Shown: positions 1-4,778, counted from the stretch's first letter. The stretch: 6,279 nt of DNA from JAUSPI01 sp964650385 (GCA_964650385.1 CAZYTP010000120.1:1-6279); one strand, 5' to 3'. The notes: generated by a model not told the origin, from the sequence alone. Translations and numbers: made by a program.

Positions 1-186
1 GAACAAAGGATTGAGTTCGACCGCTTCGCGGATCGACTCAATCCTTATAGGTTAGTATCTATTCTACATTTTTCAAGCTCCAAACGGCTGATTATTTTGA
101 TCAAAGATCGTCACCATGCTGAGGAATTCCGGAATTTCCCTAAAATTAAAGTTCAGCCAATACATTTTATTATTTACGGCAAATGA
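1..186 (+). CDS. C-terminal end of an unidentified protein (5' partial)
   Basis: The frame is open from base 1 to the TGA at 184-186 and gives 61 residues. The composition is protein-like: a mixed hydrophobic and basic core (RLVSILHFSSSKRLIILIK) and a tail ending in HFIIYGK. The start lies outside the window, so length and domains cannot be judged. I do not recognise the family. A soluble C-terminal tail of a membrane glycosyltransferase is one loose possibility, but nothing diagnostic is visible. The gene converges on the methyltransferase gene and their 3' ends overlap by 17 bp, so no room remains for a terminator between them. The reverse strand in the same place has a 30-codon frame (73-165), which I take as the shadow. 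A near-perfect 41-base palindrome (6-46) lies inside this frame and encodes about residues 2-16. Confidence 0.6.
   Translation, partial: EQRIEFDRFADRLNPYRLVSILHFSSSKRLIILIKDRHHAEEFRNFPKIKVQPIHFIIYGK
6..46. repeat. Long bulged hairpin inside the partial gene
   Basis: Arms AAGGATTGAGT (6-16) and ACTCAATCCTT (36-46) pair perfectly over 11 bp. The stem continues with 3 bp (18-20 with 33-35) and 4 bp (21-24 with 28-31) around a TTC loop, with one unpaired base on each side (17 and 32), 18 bp in all. No T-run follows, so it is not a standard terminator, and it sits in an open reading frame. It may be a small palindromic repeat inserted in frame, or a structure under selection in the mRNA. Copy number elsewhere in the genome would decide. 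Confidence 0.6.
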
Positions 187-808
187 TTAATTTACTTTTA
201 CCTGATTTAGTGTGTGATAATGTAACGTTAGGAAAAATTTCCTTAAATGGAGATATACCCTGTTTAAGAAACTCCCGGGAATCATTTGGACCCATCATTA
301 GCATCCTTATATAAAATAGTATTTTTATTAATAATTTACTTGGGATTTCATGCTCCATAATCAATACCAATCCACTTGGCTTTACTACTCGTTTCATTTC
401 CCAAAGTGTATTCTTTCTAACCTGACCTTTTAATTCATATAACGCATGAGAACAACAAACAACATCAAAACAATCATCTACAAATGACAAACTTGCAGCA
501 TCTCCCTCAATAAAAATTACTTTATCAGATGAATCCTTCTCATTTGCTTTATGTAACATGCCAAGAGAAAAATCATATCCAATTGCCAAAATATCAGGGG
601 ATTGTTCAGCAAAAGTAAGAACAACTGATCCTGTACCACAGCAAATATCCAACACTTTAGGTTGTATTTTATCTTTTAATCGTGCTGAATCAACTAAAAA
701 TTTACGAGTCTCTTCTCCATAATTATGGGAATGTAATTTTATAAATAAATCATAAAAATGCGAAAAGATATTATAATATTTTTGCCGACCAGTTCGTAAT
801 TTTGACAT
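170..808 (-). CDS. Class I SAM-dependent methyltransferase (UbiE/COQ5-like)
   Basis: A 212-residue cytosolic protein with a Rossmann methyltransferase fold. The N-terminal YYNIFSHFYDLF (residues 11-22) is the helix seen before the SAM domain in UbiE/MenG-like enzymes. Motif I, VLDICCGTG (52-60), binds SAM; the acidic strand end GYDFSLGML (77-85) should contact the ribose; EGDAASLSFVDDCFDVV (101-117) holds post-I motifs; EMKRVVKPSGLVLIMEH (137-153) is the usual late strand. The substrate cannot be read from the sequence: this family methylates quinones, small metabolites, metalloid species and others. No quinone-pathway neighbour is present. The ATG at 808 is the only sensible start, but no good Shine-Dalgarno precedes it; a TATAAT-like box abuts the ATG instead. 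The gene is AT-rich, its start is 15 bp from the end of a broken transposase fragment, and its 3' end overlaps a convergent gene. Family assignment is secure, function is not. Confidence 0.88.
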   Translation of the reverse strand: MSKLRTGRQKYYNIFSHFYDLFIKLHSHNYGEETRKFLVDSARLKDKIQPKVLDICCGTGSVVLTFAEQSPDILAIGYDFSLGMLHKANEKDSSDKVIFIEGDAASLSFVDDCFDVVCCSHALYELKGQVRKNTLWEMKRVVKPSGLVLIMEHEIPSKLLIKILFYIRMLMMGPNDSREFLKQGISPFKEIFPNVTLSHTKSGKSKLIICRK

Positions 809-809
809 G

Positions 810-839
810 ATTATAGGTAAATATTATTGGATATGTCTA
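810..839 (-). promoter_or_regulatory. Possible sigma70 promoter abutting the methyltransferase ATG
   Basis: Reading the minus strand, TAGACA (834-839; 5 of 6 to TTGACA) is followed after 18 bp by a perfect TATAAT (810-815), one base before the ATG at 808. Transcription from it would begin at or just inside the start codon, implying a leaderless message or a start further in, so the match may be chance in AT-rich DNA. If real, the boxes were formed partly from the non-homologous tail of the transposase fragment. Confidence 0.25.
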
Positions 840-934
840 TAATTTCTTTTTACGGAATTCCCGTGCCTACGATTCCCGCGTTGTGTTATGTGATGCGGAT
901 ATCCGGGAACGACGATTTTTGCTATACGTGCCAT
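824..934 (-). pseudogene. Truncated REP-associated tyrosine transposase (RAYT/IS200-like Y1) start
   Basis: The minus strand from the ATG at 934 reads MARIAKIVVPGYPHHITQRG followed by NRR, the characteristic N-terminus of the Y1_Tnp/RAYT transposase family, in which the PHHITQRGN segment holds the metal-binding HUH-type histidines (here His14/His15). After residue 23 the homology stops and the frame continues through unrelated residues to a TAA at 824-826, 36 residues in all against roughly 150-330 for the family. The catalytic tyrosine and the rest of the HUH domain are absent, so it is dead. The same minus strand carries the methyltransferase start 15 bp further on, so the deletion or recombination that removed the transposase body joined it to that gene. 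The overlapping plus-strand frame (827-1009) is its shadow. I recognised this from the N-terminal motif, not from an alignment. Confidence 0.75.
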
Positions 935-1003
935 AAATGTATAATGTCATTACTGACACCAATTGTCCATAATTTAGTATTGTGTCCGTACGTAGTAACA
1001 ACT

Positions 1004-1100
1004 GTTTGATCTAGCGGGTTAAAGTCCCGTCCAAGGAAGTGTCTCGATTACCGGACACCCCATGAAGTGTTCTGGAAGGCTGTTCGTGGTGCGCTTGCAA
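1004..1100 (+). other. Possible 5' fragment of a second group II intron
   Basis: Bases 1015-1029 (CGGGTTAAAGTCCCG) match 13 of 15 positions of the domain I element at 2784-2798 of the intact intron (GGGGTGAAAGTCCCC), including the invariant GGGT-AAAGTCCC hairpin found near the 5' end of many bacterial group II introns. Further pairings follow: GTGTC (1039-1043) with GACAC (1054-1058), and ACAC (1055-1058) with GTGT (1067-1070). No domain V is found before the NicO gene ends at 1139, so this would be a 5' stump. The rest of 935-1138 shows no gene, tRNA or clear terminator. An unrelated structured RNA remains possible. Confidence 0.4.
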
Positions 1101-1138
1101 TTTGAATTCACCGATTCGCTTCTATTAGGATTAAAAAT

Positions 1139-2038
1139 TTATAAATTAGCTCCCAAAAATAATGTTCCAAGTGTCATTAACAATAGACCGGCAAATATTT
1201 CAATGCCCTGTTCAATATAAACTGCCCATTTACTATTTTTTGAAATTGCGGTAAGTGAAGCAACTTTTCCTGATATGGCGATTAATACAACAATTGATAC
1301 TGTAAGTGCCATTCCTATTGAAATGGTTATCCCTAATATTATACCAAGTGTAATTAGATTCATTGATAATGCAAACAGCATAACCATTACAACTCCGGGG
1401 CAAGGGATACTGCCAACAACAAACGCTAACAGAACAGGATTAGTGTATTTCCTGGATTTAAATGTTTCGTATGTATCCTGTTTTTGATCATGTTTTTTTA
1501 TCAATTTGTAAAGGCTCTGTATAAAAATTCCAAGGCCAAAGCAGGCAATGATGCTGTAACTGATGACTTGGGTTATGTTGGTGACAGTTTCAAAGTTTTT
1601 GGTAATGCTTGTTTTTAGAATAACGCGTATAACAAGTACGAAAATAATACCTGAAACTCCGTGAAACAGAGCCAGGCAATTACTGAACAGCATACCCTGA
1701 ATATATGAAGGCCGTTGTGATAATATGTAAGATAAAGCAATAGCCTTTCCATGCCCCGGACCGACAGCGTGGATTACTCCGTATATAAATGCGGACACAA
1801 TAAGCAACAATAATGGTTTTATGCTTCTTGTCGATTTAGCTTGCCGGACAAGTGAAGACATTATTGTTTTTAATTTATGTTGCCATATAATTATTTTTGC
1901 GAAAATTTTATTGCTTATAACAGGCCTGGTTGCAACATGCTGATTTTCCGGCTTTGTTGTAAAAGGATTAAGGCCACTTGCCAAAGGGGCAATCGAAAGA
2001 GTTAACAATAAAATTAAAAAAATTGCAGATTGTTTCAT
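1139..2038 (-). CDS. NicO-family (HoxN/RcnA/ZevB-like) nickel/cobalt/zinc permease
   Basis: A 299-residue inner-membrane protein. Residues 1-22 form an N-terminal hydrophobic signal or membrane segment, then a soluble stretch (23-73), then about six membrane segments (about 75-93, 114-140, 155-178, 201-224, 228-256, 276-296). The family signature HAVGPGHGK (90-98) lies at the end of the first core helix and supplies metal-ligating His90 and His96; His126 in CLALFHGVSG and the SIPCPG loop (210-215) are the other hallmarks of NicO/RcnA proteins. Members carry Ni2+ or Co2+, and the Haemophilus ZevB homologue paired with a DUF1007 protein serves zinc uptake. The cytosolic loop 179-200 is short with a single His, unlike the His-rich loop of RcnA exporters, so import or a different metal is plausible; direction and metal remain inference. 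Its ATG overlaps the TGA of the DUF1007 gene (ATGA), so the two are translationally coupled. No obvious terminator follows. Confidence 0.9.
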   Translation of the reverse strand: MKQSAIFLILLLTLSIAPLASGLNPFTTKPENQHVATRPVISNKIFAKIIIWQHKLKTIMSSLVRQAKSTRSIKPLLLLIVSAFIYGVIHAVGPGHGKAIALSYILSQRPSYIQGMLFSNCLALFHGVSGIIFVLVIRVILKTSITKNFETVTNITQVISYSIIACFGLGIFIQSLYKLIKKHDQKQDTYETFKSRKYTNPVLLAFVVGSIPCPGVVMVMLFALSMNLITLGIILGITISIGMALTVSIVVLIAISGKVASLTAISKNSKWAVYIEQGIEIFAGLLLMTLGTLFLGANL

Positions 2039-2643
2039 TGTTTTGTACGAAAATCCAAAAATAGCGCAGATGGATTGACCTGTCCATAGTATATTGATAT
2101 TGACTTATCTTTTTTAACAACCATTCTTACTTCAAATGATTCAGGATTATCTAATGATACTGAACCATTATTCGCAAAGAAAAGAGTACTGTAATAAGAT
2201 GGATCATATGAAGCAACACAAACATTTTTAAAGTTATTTGTGACCGTAACATGACAAGGGATAAAAAATTTGTAAACTAATTTTTTATCATGCAACTCAG
2301 CTGAAAAATTTTGAATAAATTTAACATCAAAAGGTTTCCCATCAATTTTTATAAAAGTAAAATAATTGTAGTTGGATACATATGAAAAGGCCTCTTTTTT
2401 TATTAGTGCCACTTCACTTTTTTCTAAAAATTCGTTTTGATTTTTATCATAATCTCCAGCTATCATGCTGGTAAACATATCGTCAAATGACCAGTGAATG
2501 TTGAAGCCTGCAAGCCCTTGATCATCAAAAACTATTTTTATCTTTTGAACGATAAAGACATGTGGATGTGACAAAGCAACACCACAAAATATTGTCAGAA
2601 GGATGATAGGCATGGTAAATATAATAGCTGTTTTTTTTCTCAT
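2035..2643 (-). CDS. DUF1007 periplasmic metal-transport partner (ZevA-like)
   Basis: I place the start at the ATG at 2643, giving 202 residues beginning MRKK plus a hydrophobic core, a classic Sec signal peptide with likely cleavage after ALS (23-25). The frame stays open to a TTG at 2721, but those 26 extra residues are polar, lie in a palindromic region, and would bury the signal peptide. The mature protein would begin HPHVF (26-30), the DUF1007 hallmark, followed by WSFDDMFTSM (51-60), an EF-hand-like acidic loop DYDKNQNEFLEKSE (64-77) and YDPSYY (146-151). C130 and C142 could form a disulfide. Proteins of this family are periplasmic and sit beside NicO permeases; in Haemophilus the pair (ZevAB) takes up zinc. 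A role in delivering metal to the downstream permease is inference. The start has only a weak SD (TGGA). No regulator or metal-box operator is visible upstream, which the intron insertion may have altered. Confidence 0.85.
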   Translation of the reverse strand: MRKKTAIIFTMPIILLTIFCGVALSHPHVFIVQKIKIVFDDQGLAGFNIHWSFDDMFTSMIAGDYDKNQNEFLEKSEVALIKKEAFSYVSNYNYFTFIKIDGKPFDVKFIQNFSAELHDKKLVYKFFIPCHVTVTNNFKNVCVASYDPSYYSTLFFANNGSVSLDNPESFEVRMVVKKDKSISIYYGQVNPSALFLDFRTKQ

Positions 2644-2683
2644 GATAATATTCCAGCTTTTCTTTACCGCAGAACGATGAAGC

Positions 2684-2746
2684 TGACTCGACGCGGCGCT
2701 CCATTCTTTAATTTTCTGCAACCGCTGTCACCCCGCGCTCGAGTCA
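2684..2746. repeat. Bulged inverted repeat 8 bp before the group II intron
   Basis: TGACTCGACGCGG (2684-2696) is the inverted match of CCGCGCTCGAGTCA (2733-2746), 13 bp with one extra base on the right arm, around a 36-base loop. It ends 8 bp before the intron's first base. Class C introns are known to insert just 3' of DNA or RNA stem-loops, either terminators or bulged attC-like stems, so this is the likely target hairpin. It has no T-run, and the attC core GTTRRRY is not seen. It also separates the metal operon from the nuclease-like gene. Confidence 0.6.
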
Positions 2747-2754
2747 AGCGCCTG

Positions 2755-3497
2755 GTGTACACCCGGCATGGGCGTGAACTTATGGGGTGAAAGTCCCCTA
2801 TACGTGAACCCTGCTAATGGGTTGAAATATTAGCAGAAGTATTAGCCGAAGGCAAGGGCGTTTCCGTGAGGAAGGGTCTGAAGGAAGCCGGAGTGCAAAG
2901 CTATGAGCCGACGGACAGAAATAGCATATAAGGCCAAGTTTCCGGGTAAGTTAGCACCACATAACGAAGCCCAGGGTTCGGGAGATACGGTAAATGCTGC
3001 GGTTGCATAGTGACAGTTCACGTTCTTATACCCCTCAAGGGGGTACTGAAAAGAGTCCGGGGAGACCTGCTCGACGTGGGGTCGTTTTATACGACAGCGC
3101 CCGGTGTGGCAACACACAGGGTGATCGGGCAGGAGTCAGCAGAGGCCATAGTAGGCGTAGGAATCCACCACTTATGGTGGCGTGGTAGCTGGAAACGAGC
3201 CCGGCGAATAGAAAAGCTGGGAGGTCTCATCCCGCCGAAGGGCCAAACCCGAAGTATGGGGAATAGTCCATATGTGCTCCGTAACGCGATGAACCCGACT
3301 GGGTGAGCGAAAATTTCGGGCGCGTCATAAGGTATGCTACTCCTCAAGTATCAACTTGCAGTTGCCGCCTTCTTTTCAAAGAGCTGTAGGTTATATTTTA
3401 ACCGACTACGGTCCGTTAGTCTTTGGGAACCGCCCAGTGCGGACCCGCACGCTGGGTGGTGTGGGGGCCGGGGGAGAAAACCCCCCGGCTACCCGAT
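2755..3497 (+). mobile_element. Group II intron, IIC-like, without intron-encoded protein
   Basis: About 743 bases of ribozyme. The 5' end (GTGTACACCCGGCATGGG) resembles the GTGTGCCCGGCATGGG start known from class C introns, followed by the domain I hairpin GGGGTGAAAGTCCCC (2784-2798), a GTCTGAAGGAAGCCGGA block (2877-2893) and ACATAACGAAGCCC (2960-2973). Many local stems are visible: 3029-3045 (loop TCAA), 3081-3095, 3104-3117 (GTGTG/CACAC with a GCAA tetraloop) and 3165-3180. CCGGGGAGACCTG followed by GTCAGCAGAGGCCATAGTA (3135-3153) matches the domain II/III region of class C introns. Domain V lies at 3429-3460 and domain VI at about 3463-3497. Domain IV, which normally carries a ~400-residue reverse transcriptase/maturase, is only a few hundred bases here with no RT motif in any frame. 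It should therefore rely on a maturase in trans for mobility. It is antisense to the nuclease-like gene it enters, so it cannot be removed from that mRNA. Boundaries are by motif and could shift by 1-2 bases. Confidence 0.88.
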
Positions 3498-3994
3498 TCG
3501 GCGATTTCGTAAATCCTGCATCCAAATTTCGTTTTGCCAAAGTCCGCAATTAGACATCTTCCTTGTTCTCTGAGACCCTGCGGCATTTTTAATTTCGTGA
3601 TGCAACTCGCCCTTCCGAATACACAGAGATAGGCACGCGAGGCATTTTTCTGGTTTCGGTAGGCACGTAGTTTGGCCAAATCACCGTCAATTTGGGGTTT
3701 TGTTTTCTTTGCCCACTTGACCTCCATGGCAAATGTAAGATTTTCCTTGCGAGCCACGAAATCCAGCCTCTTCTTATCGCCGGTCTTGGGCTGTTGTAGT
3801 CCGGGGCAAACCACCTCGCACTCAACTGTGAACCCGCGAGCCGTTAGAATTCTTAGGATTGGTTCATAAAGGAGGTACTCGCTGAATGATTCGTTCATCT
3901 CACAGGCGGCAAGGTAGCTAACATAACCCGAAAGACCTCGCTTCAGTCGGTACAGCGCGTCATTTGGCTCTGGAAGAGGAGAGCGTTTTTTCAT
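3416..3994 (-). CDS. PD-(D/E)XK nuclease-like protein with intron-derived C-terminus
   Basis: The frame gives 192 residues from an ATG at 3994 preceded by a strong SD (GGAGGT, 4004-4009 on the minus strand, 9 bases away). Helix residues EPILRILTARGF (44-55), then RLDFVA (76-81) and AMEVKWAKK (89-97), form the pattern E...D...ExK with D78, E91 and K93, the catalytic core of the restriction-endonuclease-like fold. This suggests a small metal-dependent DNase or a related DUF protein; the family and substrate are not identifiable. Residues 1 to about 166 (…IYEIAE) are native. The remaining 26 residues (SGSRGVFSPGPHTTQRAGPH and onward) are encoded by the antisense of intron domains VI and V, so the intron cut the 3' end. 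Removing the intron in silico gives either a stop within about 3 codons or a 30-odd-residue tail ending at 2664, depending on the exact junction base. Whether the altered protein works is unknown. A 78-codon frame on the same strand (3589-3825) and a plus-strand frame (3672-3869) are shadows. Confidence 0.65.
   Translation of the reverse strand: MKKRSPLPEPNDALYRLKRGLSGYVSYLAACEMNESFSEYLLYEPILRILTARGFTVECEVVCPGLQQPKTGDKKRLDFVARKENLTFAMEVKWAKKTKPQIDGDLAKLRAYRNQKNASRAYLCVFGRASCITKLKMPQGLREQGRCLIADFGKTKFGCRIYEIAESGSRGVFSPGPHTTQRAGPHWAVPKD
3429..3497 (+). ncRNA. Group II intron domains V and VI with branch-point A
   Basis: Domain V: ACCGCCCAG (3429-3437) pairs with CTGGGTGGT (3452-3460) over 9 bp with one G.U; a 2-base bulge CG (3450-3451) follows the upper stem TGCG/CGCA with loop GACC. 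The catalytic CGC triad lies at 3431-3433. The loop is GACC instead of a GNRA tetraloop. Domain VI: GCCGGGGG (3467-3474) pairs with CCCCCGGC (3482-3489), and GGG (3463-3466) can pair with CCC (3492-3494). This leaves A3491 bulged, 7 bases from the end of ACCCGAT, the correct place for the lariat branch point. All active-site parts therefore look intact. Confidence 0.85.
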
Positions 3995-4049
3995 GTTTCG
4001 TATACCTCCATAGTACCAGCCGAACGATCAAGGTCACTTGAGTAGGATA
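3991..4049 (-). pseudogene. Possible 3' remnant of a gene upstream of the nuclease-like gene
   Basis: On the minus strand the frame LSYSSDLDRSAGTMEVYET ends in a TGA that overlaps the nuclease ATG (ATGA at 3991-3994). It is open only back to the inverted-repeat element at 4050, where a TAA lies just inside. An ATGA overlap is typical of coupled genes, so a partner gene may have been cut off by the element. With fewer than 20 native codons it could also be chance, and I recognise no family. Confidence 0.25.
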
Positions 4050-4119
4050 AGGGACGTCCTTAAACAATTCAATAAGTTGTCTTCAAGATAGAGTTATTTA
4101 ACTATTTAAGGACGTCCCT
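4050..4119. repeat. 70-bp element with perfect 15-bp terminal inverted repeats
   Basis: AGGGACGTCCTTAAA (4050-4064) and TTTAAGGACGTCCCT (4105-4119) are perfect inverted copies around a 40-base AT-rich centre; each arm contains the 8-bp palindrome GGACGTCC. Size and form fit a REP/MITE-like element that is moved in trans. The genome also carries a RAYT remnant (824-934), and I suspect such elements are RAYT substrates, but the link is inference. No clear target-site duplication flanks it. It lies between the hicBA 3' end and the nuclease-like gene. Confidence 0.7.
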
Positions 4120-4156
4120 CTTCCTTCCCAGGTTCTTCGATTTGTTAAGGAACAAG

Positions 4157-4177
4157 AGGGAAAAATACTTTTTCCCT
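4157..4177. terminator. AT-rich palindrome downstream of hicA, possible weak terminator
   Basis: AGGGAAAAA (4157-4165) and TTTTTCCCT (4169-4177) pair perfectly over 9 bp around a TAC loop, 54 bp beyond the hicA stop. The T-run is inside the stem instead of following a GC-rich stem, so it is not a standard intrinsic terminator, but it is symmetrical and could slow transcription in both directions. No gene is evident in 4120-4230. Confidence 0.3.
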
Positions 4178-4230
4178 AAAGGGATTCTTTTGCCTATTGA
4201 CAAAGGTGCGGCTCATATGTGTTCGGTCAC

Positions 4231-4410
4231 TTAATCTGCATTGAGATTCTTCAAAATCTTCTTTGCCAATGGTTCTTTGATCTCGGCGTGCCGGGGGACA
4301 GCTTCCATCGCTCCGTTCTTCGGATTAATCCAAAGTGAATGCGAGGCTCCTTCCCGTTTCAGATAGCAACCCGCGATTCTCAACCTTCGCTCCAAGTCTC
4401 GTCGTTTCAT
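4231..4410 (-). CDS. hicA: HicA-type mRNA interferase toxin
   Basis: A 59-residue protein from the ATG at 4410 to TAA at 4231-4233: MKRRDLERRLRIAGCYLKRE followed by GASHSLWINPKNGAMEAVPR and HAEIKEPLAKKILKNLNAD. It shows the double-stranded RNA-binding-like fold pattern of HicA: an N-terminal basic helix, the GxSH turn with the predicted catalytic His24, and the PRHAEI strand-helix junction (39-44) before the closing LAKKIL helix. HicA cleaves mRNA and slows growth when not bound by HicB. The length is normal for the family. Its ATG overlaps the hicB stop (ATGA at 4407-4410), so it is translationally coupled to and made after the antitoxin. A weak SD-like GGTGAT lies within hicB. His24 is followed by Ser, where many members have HH. 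The overlapping plus-strand frame (4335-4670) is a shadow. Confidence 0.9.
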   Translation of the reverse strand: MKRRDLERRLRIAGCYLKREGASHSLWINPKNGAMEAVPRHAEIKEPLAKKILKNLNAD

Positions 4411-4625
4411 CCAATCATCACCGTGTCTTGGATAGCATCCTCGGGCAGCCCTCGGAGAATGTCAGCCTTGCGATCCTCCAAGATCAATTCAATAGCCTGA
4501 CGCAGACTAACCTTGGTTTCCTCTATCGTCTCGCCTTGTCCGTTGGCACCAGGCACCTCCGGACAGATAGCCCAAAAGCCGCCCTCGGGTGCGGCTTCTA
4601 TGATTGCTGTAAATTCTGCCTTCAT
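4407..4625 (-). CDS. hicB: HicB-type antitoxin (short form)
   Basis: A 72-residue protein from an ATG at 4625 with a good SD (AGGAG, 6 bases upstream). Residues 1-50 hold the HicB-like fold: FTAIIEAAPEGGFWAICPEV (5-24), PGANGQGETIEE (25-36) and the helix SLRQAIELILEDRKA (40-54), which binds and blocks HicA. It ends after a short acidic tail and lacks the C-terminal ribbon-helix-helix or HTH domain of longer HicB proteins, so it belongs to the ~70-residue class, and its ability to bind DNA alone is doubtful. Antitoxin-first order with an ATGA overlap is one of the two usual layouts. It is transcribed divergently from recQ. A dyad 56 bp upstream may take part in control. Confidence 0.92.
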   Translation of the reverse strand: MKAEFTAIIEAAPEGGFWAICPEVPGANGQGETIEETKVSLRQAIELILEDRKADILRGLPEDAIQDTVMIG

Positions 4626-4680
4626 TATAATCTCCTATCGTTTGTTGTTGACCGAACCATTAAATGTTAAGAAATAAATC

Positions 4681-4707
4681 AACAATATTGGATATCAGCA
4701 TATTGTT
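4681..4707. promoter_or_regulatory. Dyad upstream of hicB, candidate autoregulatory operator
   Basis: AACAATAT (4681-4688) and ATATTGTT (4700-4707) are perfect 8-bp inverted copies separated by 11 bp, so centres are about two helical turns apart, as for a dimeric regulator. The left arm overlaps a TTGTTG that could act as the hicB -35 box, with TTTAAT (4659-4664) as -10, although the 15-bp spacing is short. Type II modules usually repress themselves through such sites. Because this HicB lacks a visible DNA-binding domain, the binding protein is uncertain. Confidence 0.4.
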
Positions 4708-4764
4708 TCTTGACTTTAATCGTATGTTAATAGAGCATAATTTTTAATGGAAAAGCAAGAATTT

Positions 4765-4770
4765 TATAAT
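4765..4770 (+). promoter_or_regulatory. Possible -10 box for recQ
   Basis: A perfect TATAAT lies 110 bp before the recQ ATG. The best upstream partner at 17-18 bp is TTTTTA/TTTTAA (about 4741-4747), a poor -35, so the assignment is weak. A transcript from here would carry the ATTGC palindrome in its leader. Confidence 0.25.
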
Positions 4771-4778
4771 CATAATAG

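Noticed and set aside
73..165. 30-codon minus-strand frame downstream of the methyltransferase gene
   Set aside because: It is antisense to the left-edge coding frame, which is open from base 1 and is the better candidate; no SD precedes it.
827..1009. 60-codon plus-strand frame with a CxxC
   Set aside because: It is antisense to the RAYT fragment over much of its length, starts with TTG without an SD, and resembles no family.
1275..1487. 70-codon plus-strand frame inside the permease gene
   Set aside because: Antisense to conserved membrane helices of the NicO protein.
2644..2721. 26-residue N-terminal extension of the DUF1007 protein from a TTG
   Set aside because: It would place polar residues before a clear signal peptide and lies in the palindromic region; the ATG at 2643 fits the family start.
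2671..2754. Integron attC site next to the intron
   Set aside because: A bulged stem is present, but the GTTRRRY/RYYYAAC core sequences are not found and there is no cassette array or integrase in the window.
2842..3573. Several frames of 64-98 codons on both strands within the intron
   Set aside because: They coincide with conserved ribozyme structure, show no RT/maturase motif and have no convincing start sites.
4335..4670. 111-codon plus-strand frame
   Set aside because: Antisense to hicB and the hicA start, which have strong family matches and an SD.
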